Assembly: GCA_963921195.1 (NCBI GenBank)
Contig: OY992540.1
Coordinates: 57,854,844 to 57,918,843 of the forward strand
Reading direction: 5' to 3'
Length of the DNA: 64,000 nt
Origin: Pegoplata infirma
Lineage: Eukaryota > Arthropoda > Insecta > Diptera > Anthomyiidae
Positions 35,606 to 47,215 of the stretch are shown here, one piece after another. Below the pieces are notes generated by a model. That model ran no database searches. It had not been told where the DNA came from and worked only from the letters and a program-made list of their open reading frames with translations. The first letter of the stretch is position 1. Each line of letters starts with the position of its first letter. Both the position numbers and the translations under genes were made by a program.

Positions 35606-36345
35606 AACAAACGGAAATTTTTTATGCGAAAACTTAGACTTGGTAAAAAAGTAGTTTTGGTAAAAAAATTTTTTTTTTTTTTCACGAAAACCAAAATTAT
35701 GTTAAAAAAAATTAACGAACCCCAAATTTTTGGTAAAAAAAAGTTTTTGATGAAAAGAAAAATTTTTTGATGTAAAAAAAATTGACGAAAAAAAATATGA
35801 AAAAAAAAATTTTTTTGGTGAGAAAAAAATTGATAATAAAAAATTTTGATAAAAAAATTGATGAAAAAAATGTAAAAAAAAATTATGAACAAAAAATTTT
35901 GATGAAAAAAAAAATTTGATGAAAAAAAAAATTAATGAAAAAAAAATTGATGAAAATAAAAATTTTATAAAAAAACAAAAAAATTGATGAAAAAAAAAAC
36001 TTTGATGAAAACAAAATTAATGAAAAAAAAAAAAAAAAATTGATGAAAAAAAAAATTTTGATAAAAAAAAAAAAATTTTTATTAAAAAAAATTTTTGATT
36101 AAAAAATAAAAAAAAAAAAATTTTGAAAAAAAAAATAATTTGATGAAAAAAAATATGATGAATAAAAAATTTGATGAAAAAAAAATTTGATGGAAAAAAA
36201 ATTTAATGAAAAAAAAAAATTGATGAAAAATAAAAATTTGATGAAAAAAAAGTTTGATGAAAAAAAAAGTTTGATGAAAAAAAAAATTTTGATGAAAAAA
36301 AAAAATTTGATGAAAAAAAAATTTTTCTTGAAAAATAATTATGTT
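35606..36345 (+). repeat. GATGAAAAAAA minisatellite
   Basis: Units of about 14-18 bases, AATTTTGATGAAAAAAA with varying A-run length, fill more than 700 bases. The Lys/Met-rich frame on one strand and the Phe/Ser/His-rich frame on the other are artefacts of the repeat. Confidence 0.9.
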
Positions 36346-36456
36346 TCTTTTTATTCACCAGCTGGTGAAAAAGGGTTTTATTCACCACGAGATGAATTAT
36401 TATCCAAGCTACAAACCCAAGTTGTTAAAATTTTTGGTTTTAAGAAAATGAAAATA

Positions 36457-38013
36457 CACACAGAGAAATGTTTAGTTGGAATTCCATTATGAAAACGGAA
36501 TTTTGATAAATCTTATACATTTTTAGTTGTGATTTTAAATTTTTTATCACCATACCAAATAAATAACAGTAGTAATAATTAATTTTCAATCGTGACCGAA
36601 TGGATGTATCAACAACTAATAATTTGGTTAATATACCCAAACTAAAAACTAATAAAGTTTTTGAAAAATATTTAGTAAGTACAACCGTTTCTTTTAGTCT
36701 TTATTTTCCCTCTCGACCAATAATCATTTGTTTAAATTAATAAATTCCAAAAACATTAGGTAATAGTATCCACAACTGAAAATGTTGGTTAACTTAACCA
36801 AATTTTCAATATTTTTTTATTTTTGAAAAATTTTACTAAATTATAAATTTGTATTGGTATTCTTAACTAATAATTGGTCGTTAGGATTTCATTTCAATTA
36901 CAAAACGTTTTGCGTCAAAAAAATGAAAATAGTAATCATTTAAAACTAAAATGTTATTGTGTTCAGAGGTTTTTTTTAATTTTTAAATAAAATTAAAATA
37001 AAATTTCGTAAAAAATGTTGACGGTAAGTTGAGGCCGAAATACAATCAATTTAAATTAATAAATCTTATTTTAGGTATTTGCACACGCAACTTTAATGCA
37101 GATGCTAAAGATGATATTTTACCCAGAAGTCGACAATAAAATCGTTTTTTGAGCCAACTATAAAAAACTTTGGTGCAGTTTCCAAGAAATCCTTAGAGTC
37201 CAAAGTGTCCAGAGAGTGGTAACAAATTTAAGGTTTGTAAATGCCAGAATATTGAAATTAAGAAAGTTTCATCCAAAACTATTCTCAGAATCGGAGAGTA
37301 ATTTTTTTGAGTAATTTTTCTATACGAAAAATTACTCAAAACCTGAGACTTTTTCTGTAGGAAAAATTTTTCAGAACCTGAAACTTTTTCTCCAAATCTG
37401 AAATTTTTTGTATAGGAAAAATTTCAGAACTTGAAATTTTTTTCTATTAAAAAATCCTTGGATTCTGATATATGTTTCCATAAAAAAATTCTAGAAGTCC
37501 GAGATATTTTTTTGATTTTTTCATTGACATGTTTTCTTAAGAGATATATTTTGACTTCGATTTATTTTTGCTCTAGAAAGTCTTTCAGATTCTGAGACAT
37601 TTTTTTTAGAACAATTTTTAGATGTTAAATTTTTTCTATATTATTTTTTATTTATTTCCAGTTTTAATTTATTTTTTCTATTGTATGTATTTATTTCACT
37701 TTTTAAATTTTAAAATTTTTACAATCAAATAAATTAGTAAAATTGCTTGAAAAAAATATTAAAAATTTTTATTTCAAAAGAAACAGTTTAAAAAAATATT
37801 GATTGGTACAACTATATAACGCTTTTTAAAATTCGATCACTCTAACCAATGTCAATTTTAACATAAAAATATTCGGTTCTTATGATAGATATTTACCGGT
37901 AGAGACAACTGAATTGGCAGTAGAGGCAACTGAATATTGTGATAGTTGGTGCAACCGCAAAAATTCAGTTGGCAAACAATTCAGTTGCAACAACTGAATC
38001 TATTTTCTGTGTG
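36457..38013. mobile_element. TA-flanked element O, 1.6 kb
   Basis: Ends CACACAGAGAAA and inverse TTTTCTGTGTG, each next to TA (36455-36456, 38014-38015). AGTTGGAATTCC near the left is echoed by CAACAACTGAAT near the right. No transposase frame. It carries a short CTATAG-type minisatellite at 37260-37640. The short TIR and TA flanks place it with the G, H, I and N group. Confidence 0.5.
37260..37640. repeat. CTATAG-type minisatellite inside element O
   Basis: Degenerate units like TCAGAACCTGAGACTTTTTC and TATAGGAAAAATT, as in the arrays at 5.9-7.3, 51.3-51.7 and 56.1-56.7 kb. Confidence 0.6.
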
Positions 38014-38233
38014 TAGTAATTCTTGTTTTCTTTTTCGTTAATTCTGCAAAAACCCATAACAACATAAGTCGAGTTATGTCCAAGACGTGTCTATGCATTT
38101 TCGGAATCTCCTTATCCATTTTCGTATTGTATCAAATTTTTATGAAAATCGGACCATTACTTTCTGAGATATTGATTTCAGAACTCCACAACTCAACTTT
38201 TTTTAAAGGGAAAATAAAAATCGTAACAGCATA
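38014..38233. other. Spacer, nothing recognised
   Basis: AT-rich spacer between element O and the A6 mosaic, with a TGAGATATTGATTTCAGAAC segment that resembles parts of the U repeats. Confidence 0.4.
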
Positions 38234-38307
38234 TGAGGCATTCCACACAAAATGTCCCGCTACAGAAAAACATTTGTCTCGTAAATTTCTGAATAGGTTG
38301 TTTAGAT

Positions 38308-40158
38308 TAGAGTTTGCAAAACGATTAAAATCGTAATCGTAATCGCGATTAATCGCACCAATTAATCGTAATCGACAAAAAAATCATGCGATTACGATTA
38401 ATAATTTTCTATGAAATACACTGTTTTTATAACGAATTTAAATCAGTTCCAAAAATTTTTGAAACCCATTTTGAAGTTTCTATTTAAAATTATTTTTCAA
38501 AAAAACTAAATTACTCTAAACAAGTAAGAGTGTTAAATTCGGCTGTGCCGAAAAGATTAAAAAAAATTGCAGGGGCGTCTTCTTTTTTTTTGGGGTGGGT
38601 CAGTAGTGGTAATTGGGGGGCACAATTCCTCTCGAATAAGTGTAAAAAAAAATAATTCTTATGCTTTTTGCACTAAAGAAATACAAATTTATCATTATAT
38701 AAAAAAAAAATATATTCCACGCCCATAAAAGGGGGGGGGCGGACCGTTAAACGATTTTTTCTAATTCTGTGGATCCAAATGCAGGACCTTGAACTTCTTG
38801 TGGCATAAAAATGTTGGATTTGTTAAACAAAAACACAAAAAATCATGTAAAAATATGTTTTTTTTCAGAGGTTTGTTTAGTTCTTCAAGGGGGAACTTTT
38901 TCCCCCCTGATCCGATTTTGCCCATCTCCGAACTTAACCAGCCTACGAACATAAGACATATATGTGCCAAATTTTAGGAGTCTATCACTTTTATTTTGGA
39001 CTGTATCGTGTCTTCCACAGATGGACGGACAGACAGACGGACGGACAGACGGACATCGCTAGAATGTCTTAGAATCGATCACTGATCAATAATATATATA
39101 CTTTATGGGGTCCTAGACCGATATTTCGATGCGTTACACACGGAATGACAAAGTGAGTATACCCCCATACTGTAGTTGGAGGGTATAAAAACCATTTCTT
39201 TTGGAACAATTTCAAACAAATTCAAACAAAAATCATTGATTCTGGAATGTTTAGTAGAATCGATTGCAGGATTATATGATGCTTTCTGGTACTGATTATT
39301 TGTAACGGAACATTTTTATGGGTTGGCCCATGATTCATTTAACTTATTTGCGATTTTTCTTTCCTTTTCTCGTAAAAGTCATTCAAATTTAAAGGAAAAT
39401 TTAAATTCTGATATAAGTAAGTTTTAAAGATGTTAGTTTTTAAAATATACTCAAAAGTCTTTGGTCGGATTTGTCGAACAATTTGGACATGAAGTTTAAA
39501 AAAAAAACGTAATTTTTTCATACTTTGACCGCTGGTTGCCGATAAATGATGCCATGTAAACTTTTTTAATAAATTTCCTCGCAATTAGCTCCTTCACTGG
39601 CCATTGGCACGTATTCCGACACGACCGCACAGAAATTTTGATGAACTGGAAGCAGCTTTTGGAAAGGACTCACGACCCAAATAGGGAATCCAAACCAGTC
39701 ACAGTTTAGAGTACTCTTTAGTAGCACAGATAAAGTATTTTTCTCCAAAAATCTTTTTGATGTTAAAGATGTCAAAAATTAAAGTATGTGTAAAATTTTC
39801 ATAACAAAGAATTTTAATTATAAGTTTTAAAAAAATGTCTTAACAATAAGTTCTCAAGGGCTCTCGAGCGTTCTTTCGATGCGCAATGATATACTAAAAA
39901 AGAGACTGTGGTTCCAAAATCTCGGAATTATTTTTACTAGGAAAGTTTGAAAGTTTTTAATTTTATTTCTTAAAAATAATAATTTTTGTATTTTCGTATT
40001 TTTGTACTTTCGTACTAAAATAAAAATTTTAAAAGATTTTTTTAAAGCTATTGTAACTCAAATTATTTAAAAAATTCGATTAATCGTAATCGCGATTAAC
40101 GGCAATTTTTTTAATCGTAATCGCGATTATGAAATATCTCGATTATTTGCAAACTCTA
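38308..40158. mobile_element. hAT-like element B, copy 2, with exact TSD
   Basis: TIR TAGAGTTTGCAAAA and inverse TTTGCAAACTCTA. The exact 8-bp TSD GTTTAGAT at 38300-38307 and 40159-40166 duplicates the host A-element sequence GGTTGTTTAGATAGCCC. Subterminal AATCGCGATTA and TAATCGTAATCG repeats fit element B1. On the minus strand around 39550-39650 there is a piece reading VSEYVPMASEGANCEEIY, then KKVY one frame over. It is faintly like the BED zinc-finger region of hAT transposases, but stops and frameshifts leave no usable protein. A HINE lies inside at 38520-39192. Confidence 0.85.
38520..39192 (-). mobile_element. DINE-1/HINE-like element 6, complete, nested in B2
   Basis: Minus-strand order: TTTTTATACCCTCC (39192-39177), GTCATTCCGTGTGTAACGC, GACCCCATAAAGTATA, the microsatellite GTCCGTCTGTCCGTCCGTC (39055-39018), TTCGGAGATGGGCAAAATC, the stem-loop TTCGGCACAGCCGAA (38550-38537) and the end CACTCTTACTTGT (38520). 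The 3' subterminal GGAGGGTATAAA is degraded. It splits B2 between CTCTAA and CCATTTC. Confidence 0.65.
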
Positions 40159-40295
40159 GTTTAGATAGCCCTATATGAAACTAAGAAAATTGCGTTTTTG
40201 GTTTTCGATTAAATATTTTTTTTTGGAAAATTTTCAGAACCCGTTCTGAAATTTTCCATTTTTTAAAAAAGTCAATTTATCAAAAATCCAGCCAC

Positions 40296-40979
40296 TTTTT
40301 ATACCCTCCAACCACAGTATGGGGGTATACTCACTTTGTCATTCCGTGTGTAACACATCGAAATATCGGTCGTGGACCCCACAAAGTATATATAATATTG
40401 ATCCATGATAGAATCTAAGACATTCTAGCGATGTCCGTCCGTCTGTAGAAATAACGATGCAGTCCAAACCAAAAGAGCTAGACCCCTAATTGGGTTGGAA
40501 TATCTCTTATGTTACTGGTAAGGTTAAGTTCGAAGATGGGCAAAATCGGACCAGGGGGAAGAAAGTTTTCCCGTGAAGAACTAAAACGACCCCTGAAAAA
40601 TACGATATTTTTACGAGTTTTTTTTTTTAATTTTTGCTCAAAAAATGTAACATTTGTATACCATATTATGTTCATAGACCTGCGCTTGGACCAAGGGGGT
40701 TAGAAAATTCGATTTTTTTAGGCTGCCCCCTTTGGGGGCGTGGTTAAAGAAATTAATTAAAAATAACGATAAAAATTTATTATTTAAGCGTAAATACCAT
40801 AAAACAATAATTTGTAAACATATATAGCGGGGTTGCAGGTGCCCCCACCAACTCCGACGACCCCCCCCCTCCCCCACCAAAAAAAAAAACGCCGCCCTTG
40901 CATATTTTTTTTTAATTTTAAACGTGTTGGAGGGTATTAAAGATTCGGCACAGCCGACTTTAACACTCATACTTGTTTT
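40296..40979 (+). mobile_element. DINE-1/HINE-like element 7, complete, nested in A6
   Basis: Starts TTTTTATACCCTCC at 40296 in the A-element segment GCCACTTTTT. It has TCATTCCGTGTGTAACAC, a short GTCCGTCCGTCTG, AAGATGGGCAAAATCGG, a C/T-rich GACCCCCCCCTCCCCC tract, then GGAGGGTATTAAAG, the stem-loop ATTCGGCACAGCCGA and ACTCATACTTGTTTT at 40964-40979. The A element resumes directly after it. Confidence 0.7.
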
Positions 40980-41827
40980 CTTTCTTTTTAACATTTTTTT
41001 TTTAAGTATAGATGTTTGTCCATCCACACAAAAAAATTCAGAAACACGTTCTTCGTTTTTTTTTTCCAGAAAATCGCATTTGAACTTTAAATTTCATCAC
41101 AATTTTGTAATTTGCTTGTATTTCTTTATTTTAAAGTTGCGAATGTGTATTATTAATTGCATAAATATTACTCATACGCTCTGTTAAAACAAGTAAATAC
41201 AAGCAAATTACTAAATTGTTATGAAATTTAAAATTCAAATGCGATTTTCTGGATCGCATTTGAACTTTAAATTTCATAACAATTTTGTAATTTGCTTGTA
41301 TTTCTTTATTTTAAAGTTGCGAATGAGTATTATCAATATCATAAATATTCCTCATACGCTCTGTTAAAACAAAAAAATACAAGCAAATTACTAAATTGTT
41401 ATGAAATTTAAAATTCAAATGCGATTTTCTCTAAAAAAAAGAAACGAAAAATGTGTTTCTGAATTTTTTTGTGTGAATGGACAAACATCTAAACTTAAAA
41501 AAAAAATATTAAAAAAAATGAAAAAAAAGTGGCCGGATTTTTGATAAATTGACTTTTTTAAAAAATAGAAAATTTCTGAACGGGTTCTGAAAATTTTCAA
41601 AAAATTAATCGATAGCCCATACAAAACTTTATAAGAATGTAAATTTTTGAGATTGTGGTGCATTCCGTTTTAATGTGATAAATATTTAATCAAGGCAACT
41701 CGGCACAAATTTGACCATTTTTCCAATATTTCACCACGCCTCCTAAGCCCAGTTTTTGACAAATTGAAAAACTAAAAACGCAATTTTCTAAGTTCCATAT
41801 AGGGCTATCCATACAACCTATTCAGAA

Positions 41828-42086
41828 CACACAAAAATTTTTTTTTTCCATGAACGATTTTCATAGTATTTATGAACAAATTCATACCATTTATTAACTT
41901 TTCATAATATTTATAAACTTTTTCATAGTATTTATGAAAAATGTTAAAAATTCTTAAATTTCACATATTATGATTTATTCATAAATACTATGAAAAAGTT
42001 TATAAATATTATAAAAAGTTAATAAATTGTATGAATTTGTTCATAAATACTATGAAAATCGGTCATGGAAATAAATTTTTTGTGTG
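41828..42086. mobile_element. Palindromic MITE M, nested in A6
   Basis: A 259-bp element whose halves are close inverse repeats: ATTTTCATAGTATTTATGAAC and its complement occur in both halves. Ends are CACACAAAAATTT and AAATTTTTTGTGTG. It splits the A-element segment TTCAGAAGTTTACGG, leaving AA or GAA on both sides. A transcript would fold into a near-complete hairpin. Confidence 0.75.
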
Positions 42087-42139
42087 AAGTTTACGGAACA
42101 CATGTTTTTTTCGCTGGACATTTGGTGTGGAATGCATCA

Positions 42140-42483
42140 TATCTGAGTTATATTTTTATTTCTTATTTTAAAATCAGCAATCGTTGAAGACTCTAAAATG
42201 TATTTTACAGGGATACATAACTGCATATGCTTGGATTAAAATATAATTTTGCAAAACGCAATTACAACATCAATGGTTTTCACCCGATATCTCCGTTGTC
42301 CTAATATCAACTTTTAAGATAGCGAAGATTGTGTCGATAATAATGCTTGAGATATTTACATGCCCAAAATGTTCAAATTTTTTAACCCAGATTTGGTATT
42401 TGAAATTAAAACTTAAAAATGCTCTCCTGAAAAGTAGTATGAAAATACTTATGCAATTATTCTTTTTTGCCACAGAATTGTTA
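42140..42483. other. Unassigned spacer, no gene seen
   Basis: Frames on both strands (42270-42473 and 42331-42648) are open by chance; nothing is recognisable and no splice context exists. Sequence such as TTCACCCGATATCTCCG is somewhat less AT-rich than average. Confidence 0.4.
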
Positions 42484-42491
42484 GCTTATAT

Positions 42492-42829
42492 CAATGGTTC
42501 CCAACCTTTGATTCTCGCCCCACTGGGGGGCAATTTCAAGGTTCCAGGGGTGCAACGAGCAAATTTTCAGGATTTTTTTTTGGTCAAATTAACTTCAAAA
42601 ACAATTTTTTTAGCTAAATTATCTACAAAAACTTTGTTAATTGCTTAAAGTTTTTACTAAAAACTTATTTTAAATTCTTATTTTACAAAAACTTTGCTGT
42701 ACCAGTAGTAATGTTTCATTAGAAACAAAAATTAGAAAAATTATTAAATTTTTCTTGAGTGTAGGGGGGACAAAGCAATTTTTTTAACTTAAAAGTGGGA
42801 CGTGCCTTAAAAAAGGTTGGGAACCATTG
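42492..42829. mobile_element. Small hAT-like MITE Y, 338 bp
   Basis: TIR CAATGGTTCCCAACCTTT at the left and AAAGGTTGGGAACCATTG at the right. The flanks GCTTATAT (42484-42491) and GCTTATGT (42830-42837) match at seven of eight bases, an 8-bp TSD. The subterminal G/C run (CCCCACTGGGGGGCAA) and the CA(R)TGGTTCCCAACC end are typical of hAT/Charlie-type MITEs. Non-coding. Confidence 0.8.
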
Positions 42830-42904
42830 GCTTATGTAGTCAAACTGAGGTGGCGTCCTGAAACTTTTTGAAAATTAGACAGCAGCCTAAAAACATTATC
42901 ATGT

Positions 42905-43274
42905 TAAAAAAAAATTAAAAAAAAAACAAAAGTGGCCGGATTTGATAAATTGACTTTTTTAAAAAATGAAAAATTTCAGAACGGGTTCTGAAAATTTTCA
43001 AAATAAAAAAATTTAATCGATAGCTCATACAAAACAATACAACAATGCAAATTTTTGAGATTGTGGTGCATTCCGTTTTAATGTGATAAATATTTAAACA
43101 AGGTATATCGACACAAATTTTACCATTTTTCCAATATTTGACCACGCCTCCTAAGCCCAGTTTTTGAAAAATTGAAAACCAAAATGGCAATTTTTTTAGT
43201 TACCTATTCAGAAATTCACGGGACACATGTTTTTCTGTAGCGGGACACTTGGCGGGACATTTGGTATGGAATGC
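42905..43274 (-). mobile_element. Palindromic element A, copy 7 (right arm only)
   Basis: Runs from AAAAGTGGCCGGATTTGATA through CGGGTTCTGAAAATTTTC and GACCACGCCTCCTAAGCCC to GGACATTTGGTATGGAATGCC. Near the end a short piece (CGGGACACTTGG / CGGGACATTTGG) is duplicated. Confidence 0.7.
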
Positions 43275-43427
43275 CAGATACCTTCAATTTAGGGATCAGA
43301 AAATATCTGTAGCAGATATGAGTATATATGGAGTAGATCTAATTACATCCATTTAGATATGATCCATGTTTTTACAAAAGGAGATATGTTTTGATATAAT
43401 TATTTTTTACACGGGTTATGGGCATAT

Positions 43428-43868
43428 ATACAGAAAGAATTGAAAACAAATTTCAATCACGAAAATCGCAATCAACTCCTCCGATCAAGGAAATTGTTAT
43501 ACAAATCATCATATTATTACGTGATTAACTCCAATTTTTTTAATCAAACATTTATTGATTTTGATAAAAAGTTTTAGCAATTTTTTATATGTTTTCAATT
43601 AAAATAATGATTGATTTAACGAACGAATTTGCGAGCTTAGGTATGACAAAATTATGAAAAACTACTTATTTTTTGCATTTCAATATGTTCCCAACAATAA
43701 AAAAGGTAAAACCCGATTATTTTGTGAATTTGGTATACTGAAAAATTGTAATTCGACAGTAAAAGAAACTAACAAAAATTTTGATCAAAACAGTGATTGA
43801 TTCATTGGAATTTTGTTGATCAATAGATTTGATTGAAATTTGTTGCCAATAAGTTGTTGTGTGTATGT
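43428..43868. mobile_element. Possible inverted-repeat element P
   Basis: AACAAATTTCAATCA near the left pairs with TGATTGAAATTTGTTG-like sequence near the right, and ATTGATTTTGAT/ATCAAAACAGTGATTGA lie between. The outer ends (TACAGAAAGAATTG and GTTGTGTGTATG) match poorly, so boundaries are provisional. Confidence 0.4.
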
Positions 43869-44816
43869 AGGAATTATATATGAATAACATTTGAACATTT
43901 TTTTTAGGGTGTTCTAGAAGGACTACATTATTTTTACTCTTGTTTTGTTTAAATCTGCAATCATTGCTCAAGTAACGAAAAAAACTTTTTCCTTCCCCCA
44001 ATTTATATGTATCACAGCATGAAATCAATATTTTGAATGTCCTCCAAAAAAAAAAAAAATTGTATAACTATGTAAAAATGTATTAAGCAAAAAAGAAAAA
44101 CTACATACATACTTTTAATATCGCATGCGTCATAGTTACGCTTGAAGTGCGTCAAATGTTGATGCCTTTTTTGTAACTTTTTACGTGCCACAAACAAAAT
44201 GAAACTGTATAATTGTTGCCATATATACAAGAAGAAGAAAAAAAAAACTTGAAAAAATGGGTGGAAACTTAACAAAAAATTTGAAATTTTTTTTAAAGAA
44301 AAAAAAAATATGTAGAAAATGTAAAAAACCACTTGTACTTAACGCATGTCTTTGCATGTACTAATTTTTTTTTGTATTCTTCTTTAACTTTCTTTGTGGT
44401 TATTTTTAGTTTTTTTTTCTTTATGGTTTTCTAACACGCACTTGTGTGTCTCCAATTGCGTTCTCCTTAAAACCATACCCATTTTCCACCAGTCTTAAAC
44501 AAAACTTTGTTTATTTATTTTTTTTTCTGTTTCTCAAGGGGAGTATACATTTGGGTGTGTCTTTTTGTTGGAATGTGGAATTTTTTGGGGGAATGGTGTC
44601 ATTAGAAAATGACACAATTGTTGAAAATATTAACAGTATTTTATCATTGTTTTTTACAATTATATTTTTGAATAAAAATGCTATTAATCTTAGTTTAAGT
44701 AATTATGAAAATTTAATTTCATTGTTTATTGGAAAGTTTATTAAATTTGGGTATTAACTTGGAAATTACTCAGGGGCAACACTTCGATTTTAATGGAAGT
44801 TGCATAGACATATATG
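43869..44816. other. Unassigned AT-rich sequence, no gene supported
   Basis: Frames of about 100 codons (43717-44028 and 44012-44332 minus; 44446-44757 plus) are dominated by F, I, L and K and resemble nothing. TATCGCATGCGTCATAGTTACGC at 44120 is less AT-rich and unassigned. No transposon ends seen. Confidence 0.4.
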
Positions 44817-45396
44817 TGAGGCATTCCACACCAAATGTCCCGCTACAGAAAAACATGTGTCCCGTAAATTTCTGAATAGGTTGTTTGGATAGCCCTGTAT
44901 GGAACTAAGAAAATTGCGTTTTTGGTTTTTCAAATTTTCATGAACTGGGCTTAGGAGGCGTGGTCAAATATTGGAAAAATGGTTTAAATATTTATAAATA
45001 TTTATCACATTAAAACGGAATCCACCACCATCTCAAAAATTTACATTCTATAGTTTTGTATGTAAATTTTCAAAACCCGTTCTGAAATTGTTCATTTTTT
45101 AAAAAGTCAATTTATCAAAAATCCGGCCATTATTTTTTTTTAGTTTGTCAATCCTCAAAAAAAAATCAGACATGTGTTTTTCGTTTTTTTTTTCGAGAAA
45201 ATCGCATTTTAATTTTGAATTTCATAACAATTTAGTAATCTGCTTGTATTTTCTTTTTTCAACACAGCGTATGAGTAACATTAATGCAAATAGTTAATAC
45301 TCATTCGCTACGTTGAATGAAGAAAGTAAGCAAATTACGAAATTGTTATGAAATTTAAAATTTAATTTAATTTTAACTTAAAAAAAAAATTAAAAA

Positions 45397-46196
45397 ACAA
45401 GTAGAAAAGTAAAATTCGACTTTGCCGAATCTATGAATACCCTCCACAATGCGTAAAGAAAATTAACAATTTTGATTAAAAATATTTTACTTTGAGTAAA
45501 AAACTATTTTTTTGTCATTTAAAAAAATAAAAATACTAATTTTTTTTTTGAGTTTAATGTTTTTTCGAGTGCAATGTTTTCTTTACTGTAAAAATATTTT
45601 CGAGGGAATGCACATACTTATGTTCACAAACTATTGTAATTTTTGTAAAAAAAAAAAAATTTTTTGAGTGTAAACATTTTTTTTTTAGTGTAAAATTTTT
45701 TTTGAGTGTAAAATTTTTTTCGAGTGTAATTTTTAATTTACCAATGCTTTTAAAACTGAACAAGTTTAAAAAGCATTGCTTTAAAACTAAACAAGTTTGA
45801 AAAGCATTGTTAAGTTACCACCAATGCTTTAAAAACTTGTTTAACACGTGGCATTTAAGATGAAACCAATCTGAAATTCAGGGTTTTGCTTATAACTTTT
45901 GAACCACTTAACCGATTGAGCTGAAATTTAATACCAAACTGACCTGAGGAACGGCAAAGATACAAGTCAAGCTTTAGTAGTCTAATTATTGTCTTTCGAA
46001 AGTTATCGTGTTTTTTATCTCGTAAATTCACGAAACACCCTTGCAGAAATTTACTCTTTTGCACATAACTTTTGAACCACTGGACCGATTCGGCTGGATT
46101 GCAATACCAACCTGACCAGGTAAATGGCCAAGATATATACCAAACTTTAGTAGCCTCTGTAAAGTCTTTCAAAAGTTAGCTTGTTTTCTACGGACG

Positions 46197-46228
<32 letters not shown>

Positions 46229-46383
46229 GACGGACGGACGGACATCGCTAGATTGACTTAAAATCGATCGGGGATCATGAATATATATACTTTAAGGGGT
46301 CCTAGACCAATATTTCGATGTGTTACAAACGGAATGACAAACTTATATATACCCTCTATCACTAGAGTGGAGGGTATAAAAAA
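45397..46383 (-). mobile_element. DINE-1/HINE-like element 8, nested in A8
   Basis: On the minus strand it starts TTTTATACCCTCCACTC (46381-46365). It has GTCATTCCGTTTGTAACAC, TAGGACCCCTTAAAGTATA, GTCCGTCCGTCTGTCTGTC (46240-46190), and ends GGAGGGTATTCATAG, the imperfect stem-loop ATTCGGCAAAGTCGAAT, then ACTTTTCTACTTGT at 45397. It is longer than elements 1, 6 and 7 because of a core with two copies of AACTTTTGAACCACT.ACCGAT (45894-45916 and 46066-46088). Confidence 0.65.
46190..46243 (-). repeat. GTCC/GTCT tetranucleotide microsatellite
   Basis: About 13 tandem GGAC/AGAC units inside HINE element 8, the variable microsatellite typical of DINE-1-type elements. Confidence 0.9.
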
Positions 46384-46729
46384 AAAAACAAAGTGACCGG
46401 ATTTTTGATAAATTGACTTTTTAAAAAAATGGAAAATTTCAGAACGGGCTCTGACAATTTTCCAAAAAAAAAAAAAATTTTAATCGATAACCCTTACAAA
46501 ACTATATAAGAATGTAAATTTTTGAGATTGTGGTGCATTCCGGTTTTATGTGATAAATATTTAATCAAGGCAACTCTCCACAAATTTGACCATTTTTCCA
46601 ATATGATCACGCCTCCTAAGCCCAGTTTTTGAAAATTAGAAAAACCAAAAACGAAATTTTCTTAGTTCCATATAGGGCTATCTAAACAACCTATTCAGAA
46701 ATAGTGTGGAATGCCTCATATATGGCTAT

Positions 46730-47215
46730 TAGGGCTTCCAATCGGGATTGGTTTTTCTGAATCCCGGGATTCGGGCTTGAAGAATAATTTTCTGGATATT
46801 TCAAATCCCGGGATTTTTTGAGTAAAAAAAAGTGCGTAAGTGATTAGTGAGTGATACCATTATTGTTTGCGTGAGCGTAACTGGGTGTGAGTAAAAATCC
46901 ACCCACGCCTTTAAAAAATGCTTTAGTACATAAAATTGAAAAAGTTAAAACTTAAGGAGTTAAGATGTGTCAAAAGCCCTTTACGGCCCTATGCTCCTTG
47001 TAGGAGAAAAAATATAAATGCCCTCTTTTTTGCAAGCTTTAGATTTTGCAAACGTTTCACCTTTTGCTATAACAAAAACATGGTACCAGACGGATTTTAT
47101 TTTATTTTGTTCCACAAAATTCATATTTTATACAAATTATTGAAAAAAAATCTAAAAATAATAAAAAAGTATTAAAAAAAATAAAAAAATCGGTATCTCG
47201 AAAATCCCGGGATTG
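46730..47215. mobile_element. hAT-like element X, copy 3 (fragment)
   Basis: Left end TAGGGCTTCCAATCGGGATT resembles the X1 and X2 ends, followed by GAATCCCGGGATTCGGG. CTCGAAAATCCCGGGATTG at about 47200 may be the other subterminal part, but the right end is cut by repeat U. The frame at 46936-47175 is not recognisable. Confidence 0.55.

Larger units (their letters stand above)
38234..42139. mobile_element. Palindromic element A, copy 6, broken by four insertions
   Basis: The left terminus TGAGGCATTCCACACAAAATG is at 38234 and the right terminus TTTGGTGTGGAATGCATCA ends at 42139. Element-A sequence survives in five pieces: 38234-38307, 40159-40295, 40980-41827, 42087-42139, plus internal joins. 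Between them sit hAT element B2 (which holds a HINE), a complete HINE, and the palindrome M. The A-element centre is also duplicated in tandem at 41075-41430, with a period near 178. Confidence 0.8.
44817..46718. mobile_element. Palindromic element A, copy 8, carrying a HINE
   Basis: Left terminus TGAGGCATTCCACACCAAATG at 44817; right terminus TAGTGTGGAATGCCTCA ends at 46718. The flanks ACATATATG and TATATGGC share TATATG directly at both sides, a possible 6-bp duplication not seen in other copies. The central hairpin is at about 45260-45320. HINE element 8 sits at 45397-46383. Confidence 0.75.

Noticed and set aside
36187..36492. Lys/Met-rich 101-codon frame (and Phe/Ser-rich frame on the other strand)
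   Set aside because: Direct translation of the GATGAAAAA minisatellite.
40638..41027. 129-codon minus-strand frame
   Set aside because: It spans the junction of HINE 7 and the A element, both non-coding repeats.
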